A DNA stretch of 64,000 nt from Diplosphaera chodatii. Lineage: Eukaryota; Chlorophyta; Trebouxiophyceae; Prasiolales; Stichococcaceae. Below, piece by piece: positions 40,420-51,811 of this stretch (position 1 is the first letter of the stretch; every line of letters begins with the position of its first letter). The translations under genes were made by a program, and so were the position numbers. The stretch is taken from the NCBI GenBank assembly GCA_032358165.1, contig JAALGY010000012.1, forward strand, positions 1,116,001 to 1,180,000, in the 5' to 3' direction. The notes beneath the pieces were generated by a model. That model ran no database searches. It saw only the letters and a list, made by a program, of their open reading frames with translations, and had not been told where the DNA came from.

Positions 40420-41162
40420 TGCCGGCCCTACCGGGGGCGTCACGAGTCTTGCACCATGCGCCTGCTCGATCCACTGATACAGAGCCTAGTCACACCTTGT
40501 TAGTGGCAGCAAGACACCAGCGGACGTTGCAATCCCGTCTCAAGACCTTCAAGCAAACCAGCAATGGTAAAGCAGCAGATGAAACGCTCAGCGAGCTATG
40601 CACTTCCCTGTTCACGCGTGACAACCTGCTTTGGGATCAATGCGAAATGCAAGCTTGGAATGCTCAAGCTGGGCCTACTGTCAGTAACATCTGCAGTAGG
40701 ACCTTGGGTCAAGGGGAATAGAACTCTTCTATTCCCCTTGCTTGGGTACCAGAGATTAGCATCACTGCAACAAGGTTTCTACTGGCGCGAGCCGAGGGGA
40801 AGGTGCAGCGCCTGCCGAGGACTTTGCAAAACTGTCATGAACATTGCTGTATTGCATAGCATCTGCACGCCCTCTCGCTCGAAGGTCTGTGTCCAGCAGT
40901 AGCACCAATCTGCTCACCCTTCAGACGTTCACGTTGACATCCAGTGGCAGCGAAGTCGCGGAAAACGCTCGAAGCAGCCTCCTGTGCACGGCGCTGACCG
41001 TTATTGATGTTCAAGACCCTCTTGCCAGCCACTCCAAGCTCTCAGGCTGCCGGACGTGTGCGGCACTGTTGCGATTGCACTGCTACCACAGCGCGGCAGC
41101 CCGACAGAGCGCCTATCGCCTGGAGCAGCACTGCAAGGGGCCGCCGGTGCTGTGACTCCCGA
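40420..41162. promoter_or_regulatory. Divergent intergenic region SYF1 / phosphatase
   Basis: 743 bp between opposite start codons. The only structure I see is the foldback element at 40710-40740. Otherwise there are no supported exons. Confidence 0.45.
40710..40740. repeat. Perfect 12-bp foldback (element A)
   Basis: Arms CAAGGGGAATAG (40710-40721) and CTATTCCCCTTG (40729-40740) are perfectly complementary around the loop AACTCTT. The centre AGAACTCTTCT (40720-40730) is the reverse complement of an 11-mer in a second foldback at 43740-43793. Together they bracket the phosphatase gene. Confidence 0.8.
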
Positions 41163-43474
41163 ATGCAACGAATGGGCGTAGCTTACAGCTGCGTTGAGCC
41201 TTTGGCCGCCTTATTCGGCGTTCGTGCTTCTGTACCGGCGCTGCGGCGGCATTGCACGACAGCGCAGGCAGGGCAGACAGGTGAGATTGCAGCGGCTGAA
41301 GTGCCTTTGGACACGCAAACATCTGCTGGCTGATTGGTGCTAGCCTGAGGTTGCCATGATCGGTTGGTTTGCACGGTGAGCAAGACATGTGTGGCCCAAC
41401 TGGTTGGTATGTTCCCTGTCGTTGAACATGCAGTCATGCCAAGGAAGGTAGAGACCGGTCAGCAGCTGCATAAGCTCGAGCAAGTGAACAACGCGCGCGA
41501 CCTGGCAGAAGCGTGTGCTAACATCCGGCCTGGAATGCTGTTCCGCTCGGCATGTCCTAACGCTGCAACTGCTGCGGACATTGGAATCCTGCGTGACCAG
41601 CTGAAAGTTCGGCAGCTGGTGCGTGCGTGATGATGGTCACAGCCTGTCAGTCACCCTCCGTCTGCTGCGCTGGCTCTTTGCATTGTTGACAACCAAGCAC
41701 AACCATTGCCATCACATACACAACTGTGGTGCAGGTGGACTTGCGGTCGGAGGTTGAGAGAAGAGAGGATAACGAGTGCCTCCTGCTGAAGGACGCCGAA
41801 ATCATCAACTCTGTGACCGCAGGCCACACCACTCAGGTGCGTCGTATTCAGCAACTGCAATTTGTTTGCATAGTGTAGGGCCTCAACATACCTGCTATAC
41901 GTCTGCAGACTGCCCTCACCAGGGGCACTGTGGACATAGAACGATTGAGATCTGTGGCTGACTGCAGCGGGAGACGTTCCGGCATGTGGATGACTCTGCG
42001 GCTGACCCACGTGAACGGGGCCAGGGCAGCAATGGCAGCCGCAGCAATGGCAGCAGCCCTGCAGGCAACGGTGCGGCGCCGGGGGTGGATGATGGGGCTG
42101 ATTCGCTGGATGAGCCGTCGCCACCCGAGCGCCCGTCGCTGACTGTGCACCATGTTGCACTGCTTGAAAAGTGAGTGCTGGTGTGCCCCTGTGCCTCTGC
42201 TTCGTGATGTCCAGCTGGTGATAACATTGGCATTCGGTGTTGTCATTGCATGTCAGAGGCTTCAGTGGCACGTTTCCCGTGTCGCATCGCATCGTCTGTG
42301 CCCTCCTGCTGCTGCAGAAACCGCTACTATCGATCCCTGCTGACGAGGATCCCCCGGCTGACGGGCGCATCTGCGTTGTTCTGGTCGCTCATTAACTTGG
42401 ACAGGGCCAAGAGCCTGGTGCTGAAGTGAGGAGGGCAACTGCCGCACCCTGGATGGATGGCCTGGATCGTTGTCTGTCATGCTCTGGTCCAGAAGGCTTC
42501 TGGGATGTTCCTGATCAGCAGTTCTGTGGCACAGGGAAGTGAACGCAGGCGGTCTGCCACAGTTGTACGAGATCCTGCTGGACTCCGCTATGAGGGAGCT
42601 CTGCCAGGGCCTGAAGGTGAGCCAGCGCAACACACATGATTCACGAGGACAGCCACAGCAGCTACCCGCACAGCCGCTGCAGCATCGCGGCAGCATCATC
42701 CATGTGGCCGTGAAATGCTGGGCCATTGCTGCGCCGCAGATCATCAGGGCGGCGGCGGAGCGCGGTGAGGCGACGCTCTTCTTCTGCAAGATTGGCAAGG
42801 ACCGCACCGGCCTCATGGCAGCGCTGGTGCTGGCTGCGTGCGGTGCCACCAACGACGAAATCATCTCTGACTACAACAGGTGCAATGCTGTAACCTGCTA
42901 ACCTCTAGGTCAAGATGATCGTTCGGCGCCTCGGCGCATTCTACCGTTTTGCAAGACCGGGCTGCACTGCTGAGTCTGGCCAGGCAGTGGTTGAACCAGC
43001 TGCTTGGGCATGTCCCCCACGCGCAGAGGCCTGAAGTGGGGCCCGTGCACATGTACAGGTCCGATGGGGCAGTGGGTGTGCAAGTCGCGCTGGGCGGCCT
43101 CGAGCATGACAAGGCGCTCAAAGACCTTGATGTGGCCGCCTTCAGCCGTGCGCCGCGGGAGGCCATGGCACGTAGCCTGGAGTACATCGAGTGAGCAACC
43201 CTGTCATCTCTGTTCAGTTGGTGCTGGCTGAAAAGTGTGACTCACTTTTTTGGTATGAGCATTGTAAGGCGTGATGTGCGTCTTTCTCTGGGATTTCCTA
43301 TGGTGTTGGCATTGTCCCTGATGTGACTTGCTGCTGTTGCGCAGTGTTGCATATGGCGGCATGGAGCAGTACTTAAATATCATAGGCTTCAATGAAGACG
43401 AGCGGGATCGGCTGAGGGCCGCGCTGTCAGGCAGCCTGTCGACGCCCGATGTCAAGCCTGGCCATGTTCAATAG
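41163..43474 (+). CDS. Tyrosine/dual-specificity phosphatase (Y_phosphatase3-like), organelle-targeted
   Basis: Predicted cysteine-dependent phosphatase. The complete 399-residue model joins 41163-41280, 41434-41618, 41735-41836, 41968-42170, 42318-42425, 42535-42616, 42740-42879, 43059-43190 and 43345-43474, all phases matching. The first about 40 residues (MQRMGVAYSCVEPLAALFGV, then RASVPALRRH) look like a plastid or mitochondrial signal. The catalytic domain begins NNARDLAEAC and RPGMLFRSACPN, continues with the VDLRSEVERRE block, and has the signature FFCKIGKDRTG, the Cys-X5-Arg P-loop. It ends with the VAYGGMEQYLNIIGF segment. DLRS..E, CKxGKDRTG and this C-terminal helix match the bacterial-type tyrosine phosphatase family PF13350. 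A Gly/Ser/Asn/Pro-rich insert (about residues 120-165) interrupts the domain between the DLRSEVE block and the NRYYRSLLTRIP helix. The substrate (protein, lipid or nucleotide) is unknown. Confidence 0.88.
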
Positions 43475-43739
43475 CACCGCAGCCCTCCAAATAAGCGGCA
43501 GGTTCATCAACACAGCACTCAGAGGACTCAGCCGGCGTCGTCAAGTTCAAACCATGTTGTTTAATCCGCACGCAGTGGTTAGTCGCCGTGTATATTGTGT
43601 TACTTTCACCATCCCATACTGCTGGGTGGACACACCACACTGCGCTAGGGCCAGGATGTTCACACTGACTTTTGTAACAATCTGTGGACCATCACCTTGT
43701 AAGTCAAGTGGTGGACCATCCGGGCAGACCTACTGTGCA

Positions 43740-43793
43740 TGTACACTAGGGGTATGTAAAGACAGAAGAGTTCTTTAAATCCCCCTATGTACA
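43740..43793. repeat. Imperfect foldback (element B)
   Basis: Arm 43740-43761 (TGTACACTAGGGGTATGTAA then AG) pairs imperfectly with 43773-43793 (CTTTAAATCCCCCTATGTAC then A) around ACAGAAGAGTT. The central AGAAGAGTTCT (43764-43774) is shared in reverse complement with element A at 40720-40730. It lies about 270 bp after the phosphatase stop. Confidence 0.7.
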
Positions 43794-43989
43794 CACAGGC
43801 ACTTGACCCACGTGCCACCTAAATATGACAGGCGAATAAGATGGTCTCATGCCTTGCTGCAGCCCATGTGGCATGACCATGTGGCAAAGCATAATGGCCA
43901 GCAGTTGGTGAAGCATAACGTCCAGTCAAGCATGGCGACCAGAGTCTGGGCAGGCAAGGGGCGCTTCTCAATTGATCCAATGCCGAAGC

Positions 43990-44566
43990 ATGGTCACAGC
44001 TGGCAGCAACCCCAATACTGCAGGGTCGCCTGCCGGCAAGAAGAAGTTCGTGGAGAGAATGGCAGCATCATACAGGTCTGCTGCATCCTTATGGTGTTTC
44101 CGCCATCCTGCAGCCTTGTGAAGTCCACCAGAGCAGCATGCACCTGCGCTCCTGCTGTTGCCATGATAGCATGCACATATTGACGATGCATTGATGCCTG
44201 AATATCAACCAAAGTGCGCCTCCTGCTGTGCAGCAACGACCCATGGACATATTGGCTGACAGCGGGCAAGTGCAACGCCATGCATGCGAGTATGGTTAGA
44301 TATACTGCGCAAACGATTGCATGGTTGTGCATGCTGCAAAGTGCACAAATTGCCTGTCGCAGGCCTCTTCGTGGCTGGCGCGTTCCTGATGGCAGGTTTG
44401 CAAAGAAGCAACACGACCAAATCGGCTTACTTCTGCTGCTGGTGTGCATGCTAATGCTTCCAGCACCACATATGGGTCAGGCGGTGTTATGCGTGTTGCA
44501 GATCGGCGTGCCAACCAGAAGGGTGCCAACATCCGCAAGGAAGTGTATCCTCCAGAGAACCGCTGA
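43990..44566 (+). CDS. 71-residue single-pass membrane microprotein
   Basis: Unrecognised small gene. Four short exons (43990-44075, 44234-44265, 44363-44395, 44502-44566) join in matching phases to 71 codons plus TGA. The N-terminal third is hydrophilic (MVTAGSNPNTAGSPAGKKKF, then VERMAASYS). NDPWTYWLTAGLFVAGAFLM follows as the likely membrane segment, then a basic tail ADRRANQKGANIRKEVYPPE and NR. Exon 2 ends at a GC donor (CGG|GCAAGT). The coherent membrane segment appears only when exons 2 and 3 are joined through that donor, which supports the model. Size, one transmembrane helix and a charged tail recall accessory subunits of mitochondrial complexes, but that is speculation. It sits between the phosphatase and DXR genes, all on the same strand. 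Confidence 0.65.
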
Positions 44567-44896
44567 GTTGAGCTGCAGCAGGTGTTGTTGGAATTGGGCT
44601 AGCAGTAGATACTAGCGCTGTTGATGATGACCTGGGTCAGTAATTGTTGTGGGGAAGCGCAACCTCTGTCATGCATAAACCAAGTGTCACATGTGATGGA
44701 GCCATTTTATGTATTCGACAGTCTGTTTGAACAGCTGCACGGTGGCAAGCAAACCCTGCAGAGGTCAAGGCATCACTTCCCGTTCGATGTGTCTGGTAGC
44801 TATCGAGTTTATTGGATCGGCGGCAAGGGCGATTAGGATTAGCCCTCAGCTAGGCTTATCTAGCACGCCTGCGATCAAGAGGTGTTCGGCACGCTG

Positions 44897-47821
44897 ATGC
44901 AGCCATTTGCAACCATGGCACACCTCCGAAGCATGCTGCAGGGGCAGCTGGGCCCGCAGCCAGTGTGTTCCACCTCAGGCAGATTCACGCAAGGTCTCAC
45001 AAGTGAGACGTGCAAACTCCGACACCAGCCCGCGCACAGCAGCCGCCGGCAACGGCACCTGCTGGTGCATGCAGAAGGCAGCAATGGAAGCAATGGCCAC
45101 CAGGGCCCGCCTCCTGCATGGCCAGGTCGCGCTGTTGCTCCGCCTGAGGCAGAGAAGCGATCTGGGCCTAAGGTGCATGCTTCCATATCTGTCACTAGGC
45201 GTGAAGCACGTTTACAAGCTGTCGATAGGTAACACTGCACATGCCTGCTGCCATTCAGTTCCTATTTTCACACTTTCACAAAGAGCATGCACTTTTGCTG
45301 CAGCGCTTTTCGCTACTGGGCAGCACCGGCAGCATTGGCACACAGACTCTGGACATCGTGGCGGAGCATCCAGACCGCTTTGAGATCGTGGCACTTGCGG
45401 CTGGCTCCAATGTTGAATTGCTGGCGGAGCAGGTGTGCAGGCTGCATGTCCCTGCGCCCGTTAAAAGCGCGCACATACCTTCAATCAAGCAACGAGAGGC
45501 TAGTAATAAAGCATGATCTGCAGACCAACGGCACACTCTGCACCCTGCAGGTCCGGCAGTTTAAGCCAAAGCTAGTGGCGCTTCGGGATGGCAGCAAGGC
45601 AGACGAGCTGCGGGATCGGCTGAAGGGCGAGGCAATGCCAGAGATCGTGGTCGGCGATGCTGGAGCAGTAGAGTGTGCTGTGCACCCCGACGCAGACGCC
45701 GTCGTGACCGGTGGGCCTTGAACATGAGAGCCCAGCGGCTGCTGGAGGCCGATGCGCAGCAGCCTTCACTGCACTGCTGCTCGTGGCATCTGTTTGCCTG
45801 CAGTGTGCCGTCACTGCTGCGTGCAGATCTGTAGGTGGCTGGGCTGGACAGCAAACTTGGCATCGTATGTGCATACACAGGCATCGTGGGCTGCGCGGGC
45901 CTGCAGCCGACTGTTGCAGCCATCGAGCAGGGCAAGGACATCTGCCTTGCGAACAAGGAGACGCTGATTGCGGGGGGGCCCTACGTGCTGCCGCTTGCTG
46001 CCAAGTACGGCGTCAACATCCTGCCAGCAGACTCGGAGCACAGCGCCATCTTCCAGTGCATACAGGTGCAGCCCTCTCGGAACTGCAAGTAGGTGCAAGA
46101 AGGTGGCGCGAGGACTGGACAATGCCAGCACATGACAGCAAAGCCGCAGCAGTGGCTGTGACAGCACAGCCTGCACAAGCCCTGTTATGCGCCCGGATCA
46201 CGTGGCCTTCCCATACTCCCTTGCTGACTCTTTTACTCAACTAATGATGCACATAGGGCTTGCCAGAGGGCGGCATGCGGCGCATCATCCTGACTGCCAG
46301 CGGCGGCGCGTTCCGCGACTGGCCGGTGGAGAAGCTGAAGACCGTGAAGGTGGCCGACGCGCTGAAGCACCCCAACTGGTCCATGGGCCGCAAGATCACC
46401 GTGGACAGCGCCACGCTCATGAACAAGGGCCTTGAGGTGCGCCCTCTGGCGTCTGCGGATGCTGGCACCACGCTCTTTGCTCACACACGCGGGCAAAGCT
46501 AGCAGTCCTTGCGCAAAGTCCAGTTCATTGCCCAGTATTGTCAATTGAAATCGAATAGCAGCAGTTACCTTTACTTTCTTCTGTGCGTGATGCAGGTAAT
46601 TGAGGCGCACTACCTATACGGCGCATCATATGACAACATCGACATCGTGATCCATCCGCAGAGCATCATCCACTCCATGGTGGAGACACAGGACTCGTCT
46701 GTCCTGGCACAGGTGCTCTGCCTCCCCTCCATTCTGCCTATGCTTGCAGTAAGATGCGGTCGGTGATGCACATCCCGCTGCAACAAGCTGCTAGTTGAGA
46801 CATGCACCAAGTATGCGTGATGATGAGATGTGTGTCTCAATGCCCGGCACAAATTGTTAAGCATTGCACTACGCTGTGATGCAGCTCGGGTGGCCGGACA
46901 TGCGGCTGCCGATCCTGTACACCATGTCGTGGCCCCAGCGGGTGCCGTGCTCCGAGCAGACGTGGAAGCGCCTGGACTTTGTTAAGATGGGCGACCTCAC
47001 CTTCAGGCAAGCACGCTGGTCATGCCGATGCCTGCCATCCGTTCGGGACCTGCTTGCCAGCATCGAGTGGAGGGAGGAGTCGACCTGACACAGCGTCGTG
47101 TTGCAATATGTGCATTGTGAAATCAGCGATCTGTCGTGACACCTCAGGCATCCAGACAACGCCAAGTATCCTGCTATGGACCTGGCGTACGCGGCAGGCC
47201 GCACCGGCGGCACCATGACTGGCGTCCTGTCTGCAGCCAATGAGCAGGTGAATCATGCGGATGAGTGCGAACACTGGCACGTGCTGTCCACACATACGCA
47301 AGCCTACAGCATAGCATGGTGCATGCTCGCATGGCACATGTGTGCAGCTGCGTACTAACCCATGCCCAGGTGGGCAGCCTATGCAGCAGCTTGCTTCCCG
47401 CCATCACAAAGCGACACAGTTTTGGTGCTGCCCATGTGTGCAGGCCGTGGAGATGTTCCTGGACGAGAAGATCGGCTACCTGGACATCGTGAAGGTTGTG
47501 GAGGACACTTGCGAGACGCACAAGGCAGACCTCATGCAGCAGCCCTCGCTCCAGGTACGCCGGCCGCATGGGCAGGATGAGTAGGCTTGTCTGACCGTGT
47601 TCAGACTGCAGAAGGTATCAGCAACTTGCCTCAGTTGCTTTGCTGACGATGGGCATGCTGAAAGCCTGACCATCAATAGGCCGGCTGCAGCACGCATTTC
47701 CTCATACAATGACTAACTGCAGCATGATGTTTGCCCGCCACAGGACATTGTCGACTCAGACCTCTGGGCAAGGAGGCATGTGAAGGAGTCCGTGGATAAG
47801 CGTGTGGCAGTGGCAGCCTAA
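44897..47821 (+). CDS. DXR: 1-deoxy-D-xylulose 5-phosphate reductoisomerase (plastid MEP pathway)
   Basis: Catalyses the NADPH-dependent conversion of DXP to MEP, the committed step of plastid isoprenoid synthesis. The complete 485-residue model joins 44897-45172, 45304-45432, 45551-45710, 45881-46065, 46257-46436, 46596-46712, 46885-47006, 47148-47247, 47444-47554 and 47744-47821, all phases matching. Exon 1 (92 residues, Arg/Ser/Gly/Pro-rich) is a transit peptide. Motifs: NADPH-binding [18 protein letters not shown] (about residues 94-111), [11 protein letters not shown], metal site [20 protein letters not shown], substrate site [51 protein letters not shown] and [15 protein letters not shown]. 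Intron 7 uses a GC donor (CAG|GCAAGC), needed to restore [10 protein letters not shown]. The length is normal for plant DXR. Confidence 0.98.
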
Positions 47822-48120
47822 ACATCCACAGGTGTGCTGCCAGTGCCGCCAGCAGCAGGGCATCCATTGGTTCTAAGCTTTCATAGGCCTGGTGGTGAGT
47901 GGAGTTGCTGTCCTTCAAGAGGTCTGAAAATAGTGTCACGTTTCGGATGTTGATCTGGTTTGAGCAATGGTGCGTTGCCTACGGTGGCCCAGTCCCTGAT
48001 GTCTGGTAAATCAAAGCTGATAACATGTTCGAGAGGGCGCTGGACAAGAAGCATTCCTGTCCACCGATGCCCGCTCTTTTCAATGCCCCTTCTTCCGATC
48101 TTGAGACACACTCGAGATAC

Positions 48121-51100
48121 TTATTGCTTGGCGGCCTTCTGAAGCAGCTTTCGTGTTGTCCAGATGTTGAGCACTTCAGAGTCGGCTGCAAGCGCCAGGT
48201 TGCGGTCATCCTGCAACCAACACGACAATGGTACATGGCAGAGAGGTGGCCAATCCAGCGCCACAGCATGCCTACATTCCAGGGCACTCGGGCAGAGCTG
48301 CTGTGCGCCCTCCTAAGCTGCACATTTGAGGCGACATCTCACTACGCCTCACCGTCAAAAGCGTGACGCTGGCACCGCCCAGCTGGAAGAAGCGCACGCA
48401 GTCCATGATGCGCACGTCGCCGGGGCGGTGGCCCGGCTTGGCTGTGCTGCTCTGGGGGACTCGCTCCTCCTCCCGGCTGCAGCAGGTTGACACAAAGCAG
48501 CGTCAGGATGTAGGGCATGCACACCCTATTGTACGGCATTCCGGGCGCCTGCAGCATGATCGAAGTGCCTCACTGCAGCAGTAACTAAACTCATGTTTAC
48601 CCTATTCAGCATCGGTCTGCAAGATGGGGGGTGATTCGATACTGACCGCACTGTGGTCTCTGCAGTGATGTGTGATAGAAGCAACAGGCCTCAGCAATCA
48701 GGCGCTTGAGGTTGGTGCCCACCTGGCAAAGCGCAGCGCCTGGCGGTCGCGGACGGCCAGGTCCTCCAGGAAGCGGGAGGCCTCGCGCGAGGCGCACGCC
48801 CGGTCGGACATCCCCTTCTTCAGGCCGTCCAGCTCCTGCAGCACCACCTGCAGGGCGCAACATGCAGCTGGTTGAACGCACCCCATGGCCCAGCAGGTGT
48901 CAATTGAGTCCCGGCCAGCACCGAGCATGTGATGGCATGCCAGTGCTGCAGTCGCACATGGGGGATGAGGAGCGCGGAGGCGCCGTCACTGTGCGCCAGC
49001 CAGGCTGTCAGTGCCGTTCGGCCAGATCGCTCCATGAGCACGTTCGTGTCCACCGCCAGCAGGCTGCGCCCTGTCTCGCTGCAGAGCCACACCACCGAGG
49101 ATTTTGTTGCAGAATGAAGACCTGAGCTGACCATGTGTGGACACTAGGTACACCATGACGCAAGCAGCGGCTGGTCCATGCACAGATGAGTACACCAGGA
49201 GGCTGCAAGACGATGCTACCTTTTGGCTGGCTTTGCCCAGACATGCGTCTTCCTGCACGGTAACAGGCCAGGCACATGAGCACTGGTGTGGGTGTGCAGT
49301 TGCAAGGGTGCGAGCATGTTGGCGTACCCTATGGACGTGCAGCATCACCGTGGGCTGTGCATGGAGCAATGAGCGAGCACCTCTTCATGGCCCAGCCGGC
49401 AGCGTATTTGGCGTCAGCCGACGGGAGGCTGCCCTTGTAGGGGGCCAGCTGCCTAGCCTCCACCATCAGCTTGTACTCCTTCAGCGTCAGGAACTCGCCT
49501 CCACCTGCGGCTTGCAGCAGCTTGGTTGGTAGGAGTACTGAAGCGTGTGTTGGCGAATTTCCTGGTTTCCGCGTAGCGGCGACGCATCTGTGCAACAATA
49601 TTGCACCATGTGCCTGTCTGATTTGCGACATTCGGGACACCTTCTTTGCGTGCGACCTGGGGCAGCTGCACAGGTGCTGGAGATGTGTCCCGCTGTCGGC
49701 AGTCGGCTGCTGGCTTGCCAGCCTGCCGCTGGGTACTGCTGCCAGTGTCAGCCCGCTTGCTGATGCCAAGCCGCTGGATCCCAGCCGCAATCTGCTCGAC
49801 CGCGTGCTTTGAGGACGCCCTGGCTGTTTGCACGCACGCCGCTGGGAAGGTCAGGTTCCCCAAGCCTGCAGTCGCCTGCTGTTGTTTCTGCTGGTGCTGC
49901 TGCGGCCGCGGCTGCTGCCCAAGCCGCTGCTGTCCAGTTGACGCATCCCCACCTGTTGCATGGGCCACGGCCATGACTGCGGCTGCTTTCCTGTGCTGCT
50001 TGTTCCGCCGAGCACGCTGCCCCTTGGACAGCAGCACCCCAGCAGAGGCGGGTGCGTGCAGCTGCTGCTGGTGCTTTGGCAGCGGCTGCACCCGCTTCCC
50101 GGTATGGTGGACCCCGCCACTCTGCAGCGGGTCAGACCCGGGGCTGCTGTGGGCACTGCCCGGTGGACTTGCACTGCAGCTGCGCTGCGGAGGCAGGGGG
50201 CGCTGGCGCTGTTGGTGCTGCGGTGGTGCCTGGTGCTGCCATGGGCGCCCCTGCACGGCTGCAGGTGCATGCGCATTCGCAAAGGGGTACCCAGGGTGCA
50301 ACCAGGGGTCAAGTGGCCTCGGCGGCGGGCGGGGCGGAGGTACCGGCGGCAGCACTGGCAGCTGCCTGGGCGCACCCCAGCCGCCGACTGGTGGCAGGAA
50401 GTTCTGCATGGTCTGGAGGAAGACGGGCGGCGACACCGCCGTAGGCTGCAGCCACGGCGGCGGGGCTGCAGCTGGCGCAGGACAGCCGCGACCACCATGA
50501 GCATGTTGTTGAGCTGGCCATGCAGATGGTGTGAGCCTGCTCCGGTCGCAGTAGCCGCTGCTCCCACTGCTGCCAAGGCAGCCCACCGCCTCTGGCGTGC
50601 TGCTTCTGCTGCGGTGGAAGCTGTTGGTGCCACGGTCGCCTGAGGAAGCCAACGGTGGTCGCGGGGCTGGAAACCGCCGCTGGACCGCCTTGAGCCCGGG
50701 GCTGATCGAGAGCCGTGCTAATGCATTGGATGTCGGTGAAAGCAGCAGCTCCCCATCCTCGGTCTCGCGACTCGCTGGTGCAGGCGTCCTCCCCAGTGGC
50801 TGCTTGCTTGCTGCAAGCTGTGCTGGCGCTGACACAGGGGGAGCGCACGCAGCAACGGCCGTGCTGACTGCTGTTGCGGAGGGGTTGTGTCTGTGGAGCT
50901 GAGTCACGGTCGCTGAACCTGCAACAGCGGCTGACGCCCGGCCTGCCGGGGTGGGAAGCGGCAACCGTGCCGCCATTTTCAGCTGGTCTTTGGTGGCAGT
51001 GCTGCTGTTGGCCACGGGTGCTTGCTTCATTGGCCGCTGACCGGCCGTGCCGCATGCAGGTGCCTTTGGCAGTCTGCCGCTCGCCTGCTTCGTACACGCT

Positions 51101-51811
51101 TGCGCTAGTTTCGATGGCTGCGTGGCAGCGCTGGCCGCTGGACGGCGCTGTGCGTCACCCGCAGCGGGTGCAGCTGCCCGTGCCTGCTGCGGCGCGGGTG
51201 CTGGGCTGTCATCGAGGAGGGAGATCGGCGGGCTGCCTGGTGGCGGCGGTGGCGGCGTCATGCTGCGCATTGATGCAGTGGCCTTGGCTGCTGGCTGCTT
51301 GGCGGTTGTGGGTGGTGGTGTGCGCGGCGGCTGAGGTGGCTGCGCAGCCGGCTGCTGGGCTGTAGAAGATGTGCCGTGCGTGGGGTTCACAAACGCCGCA
51401 GGATTGGCTGCCAAAGGCAGCACTGCTGCGGATGATCTGCGACCACTACTGCTGCTTTGCTGGAATATGACAGCAGGCTTGCCTTTGGCTGCTGTGGCCT
51501 GCATGCATGTTCAGGTCATATCAACATGGGGTGTGACTGCATTCCACACCATCAGTTGGGCCGTGACACAACCGGAACACATGGTTCAAATGAAGTGGAT
51601 GTAGCGCTGAGCGCCATCCATGTGGTCAGGGCGGGTTGAAGAAACATGCCGGTGAAACATGCGTGGCAAATGCATGATGAACACTATGCAGGCGGGCAGC
51701 TGCGTCGCCACTTGCCTTGCTCGGCCACGAGAACTTGATGCCGTCATAGGAGGAGCGGTTGGCGACGTCCGCGAGGGCTGGCCTGCTCTTCGTATCGCAG
51801 GTGTCGTGCAT
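48121..51811 (-). CDS. SWT1: SWT1-like PIN-domain endoribonuclease with long Pro/Gln-rich N terminus
   Basis: SWT1 is a nuclear RNA endonuclease that clears mRNPs stalled at transcription sites. The 879-residue model (minus order) is 51716-51811, 49539-51498, 49381-49504, 48958-49078, 48723-48847, 48353-48476 and 48121-48210, all phases matching. The first exon (MHDTCDTKSRPAL, then YDGIKFSWPSK) joins exon 2 through a GC donor (AAG|GCAAGT). Exon 2 encodes about 650 residues of Ala/Pro/Gln/Ser-rich, low-complexity sequence ending RRRYAETRKFANTRFS. The PIN domain follows: LLAVDTNVLMERSG (first Asp), LLIPHVVLQELDGLKKGMSD (Glu), RPGDVRIMDCVRFF and VTLLTDDRNLALAADSEVLN (last Asp pair). This order matches yeast and plant Swt1. 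The long N terminus is not conserved sequence and may be disordered. Confidence 0.9.

Noticed and set aside
49646..50500. Long plus-strand open frames (284, 227 and 163 residues) across 49.6-51.4 kb
   Set aside because: They are antisense shadows of the low-complexity SWT1 exon 2; their Cys/Gly/Ala/Arg composition follows from the Pro/Gln/Ala code on the other strand.
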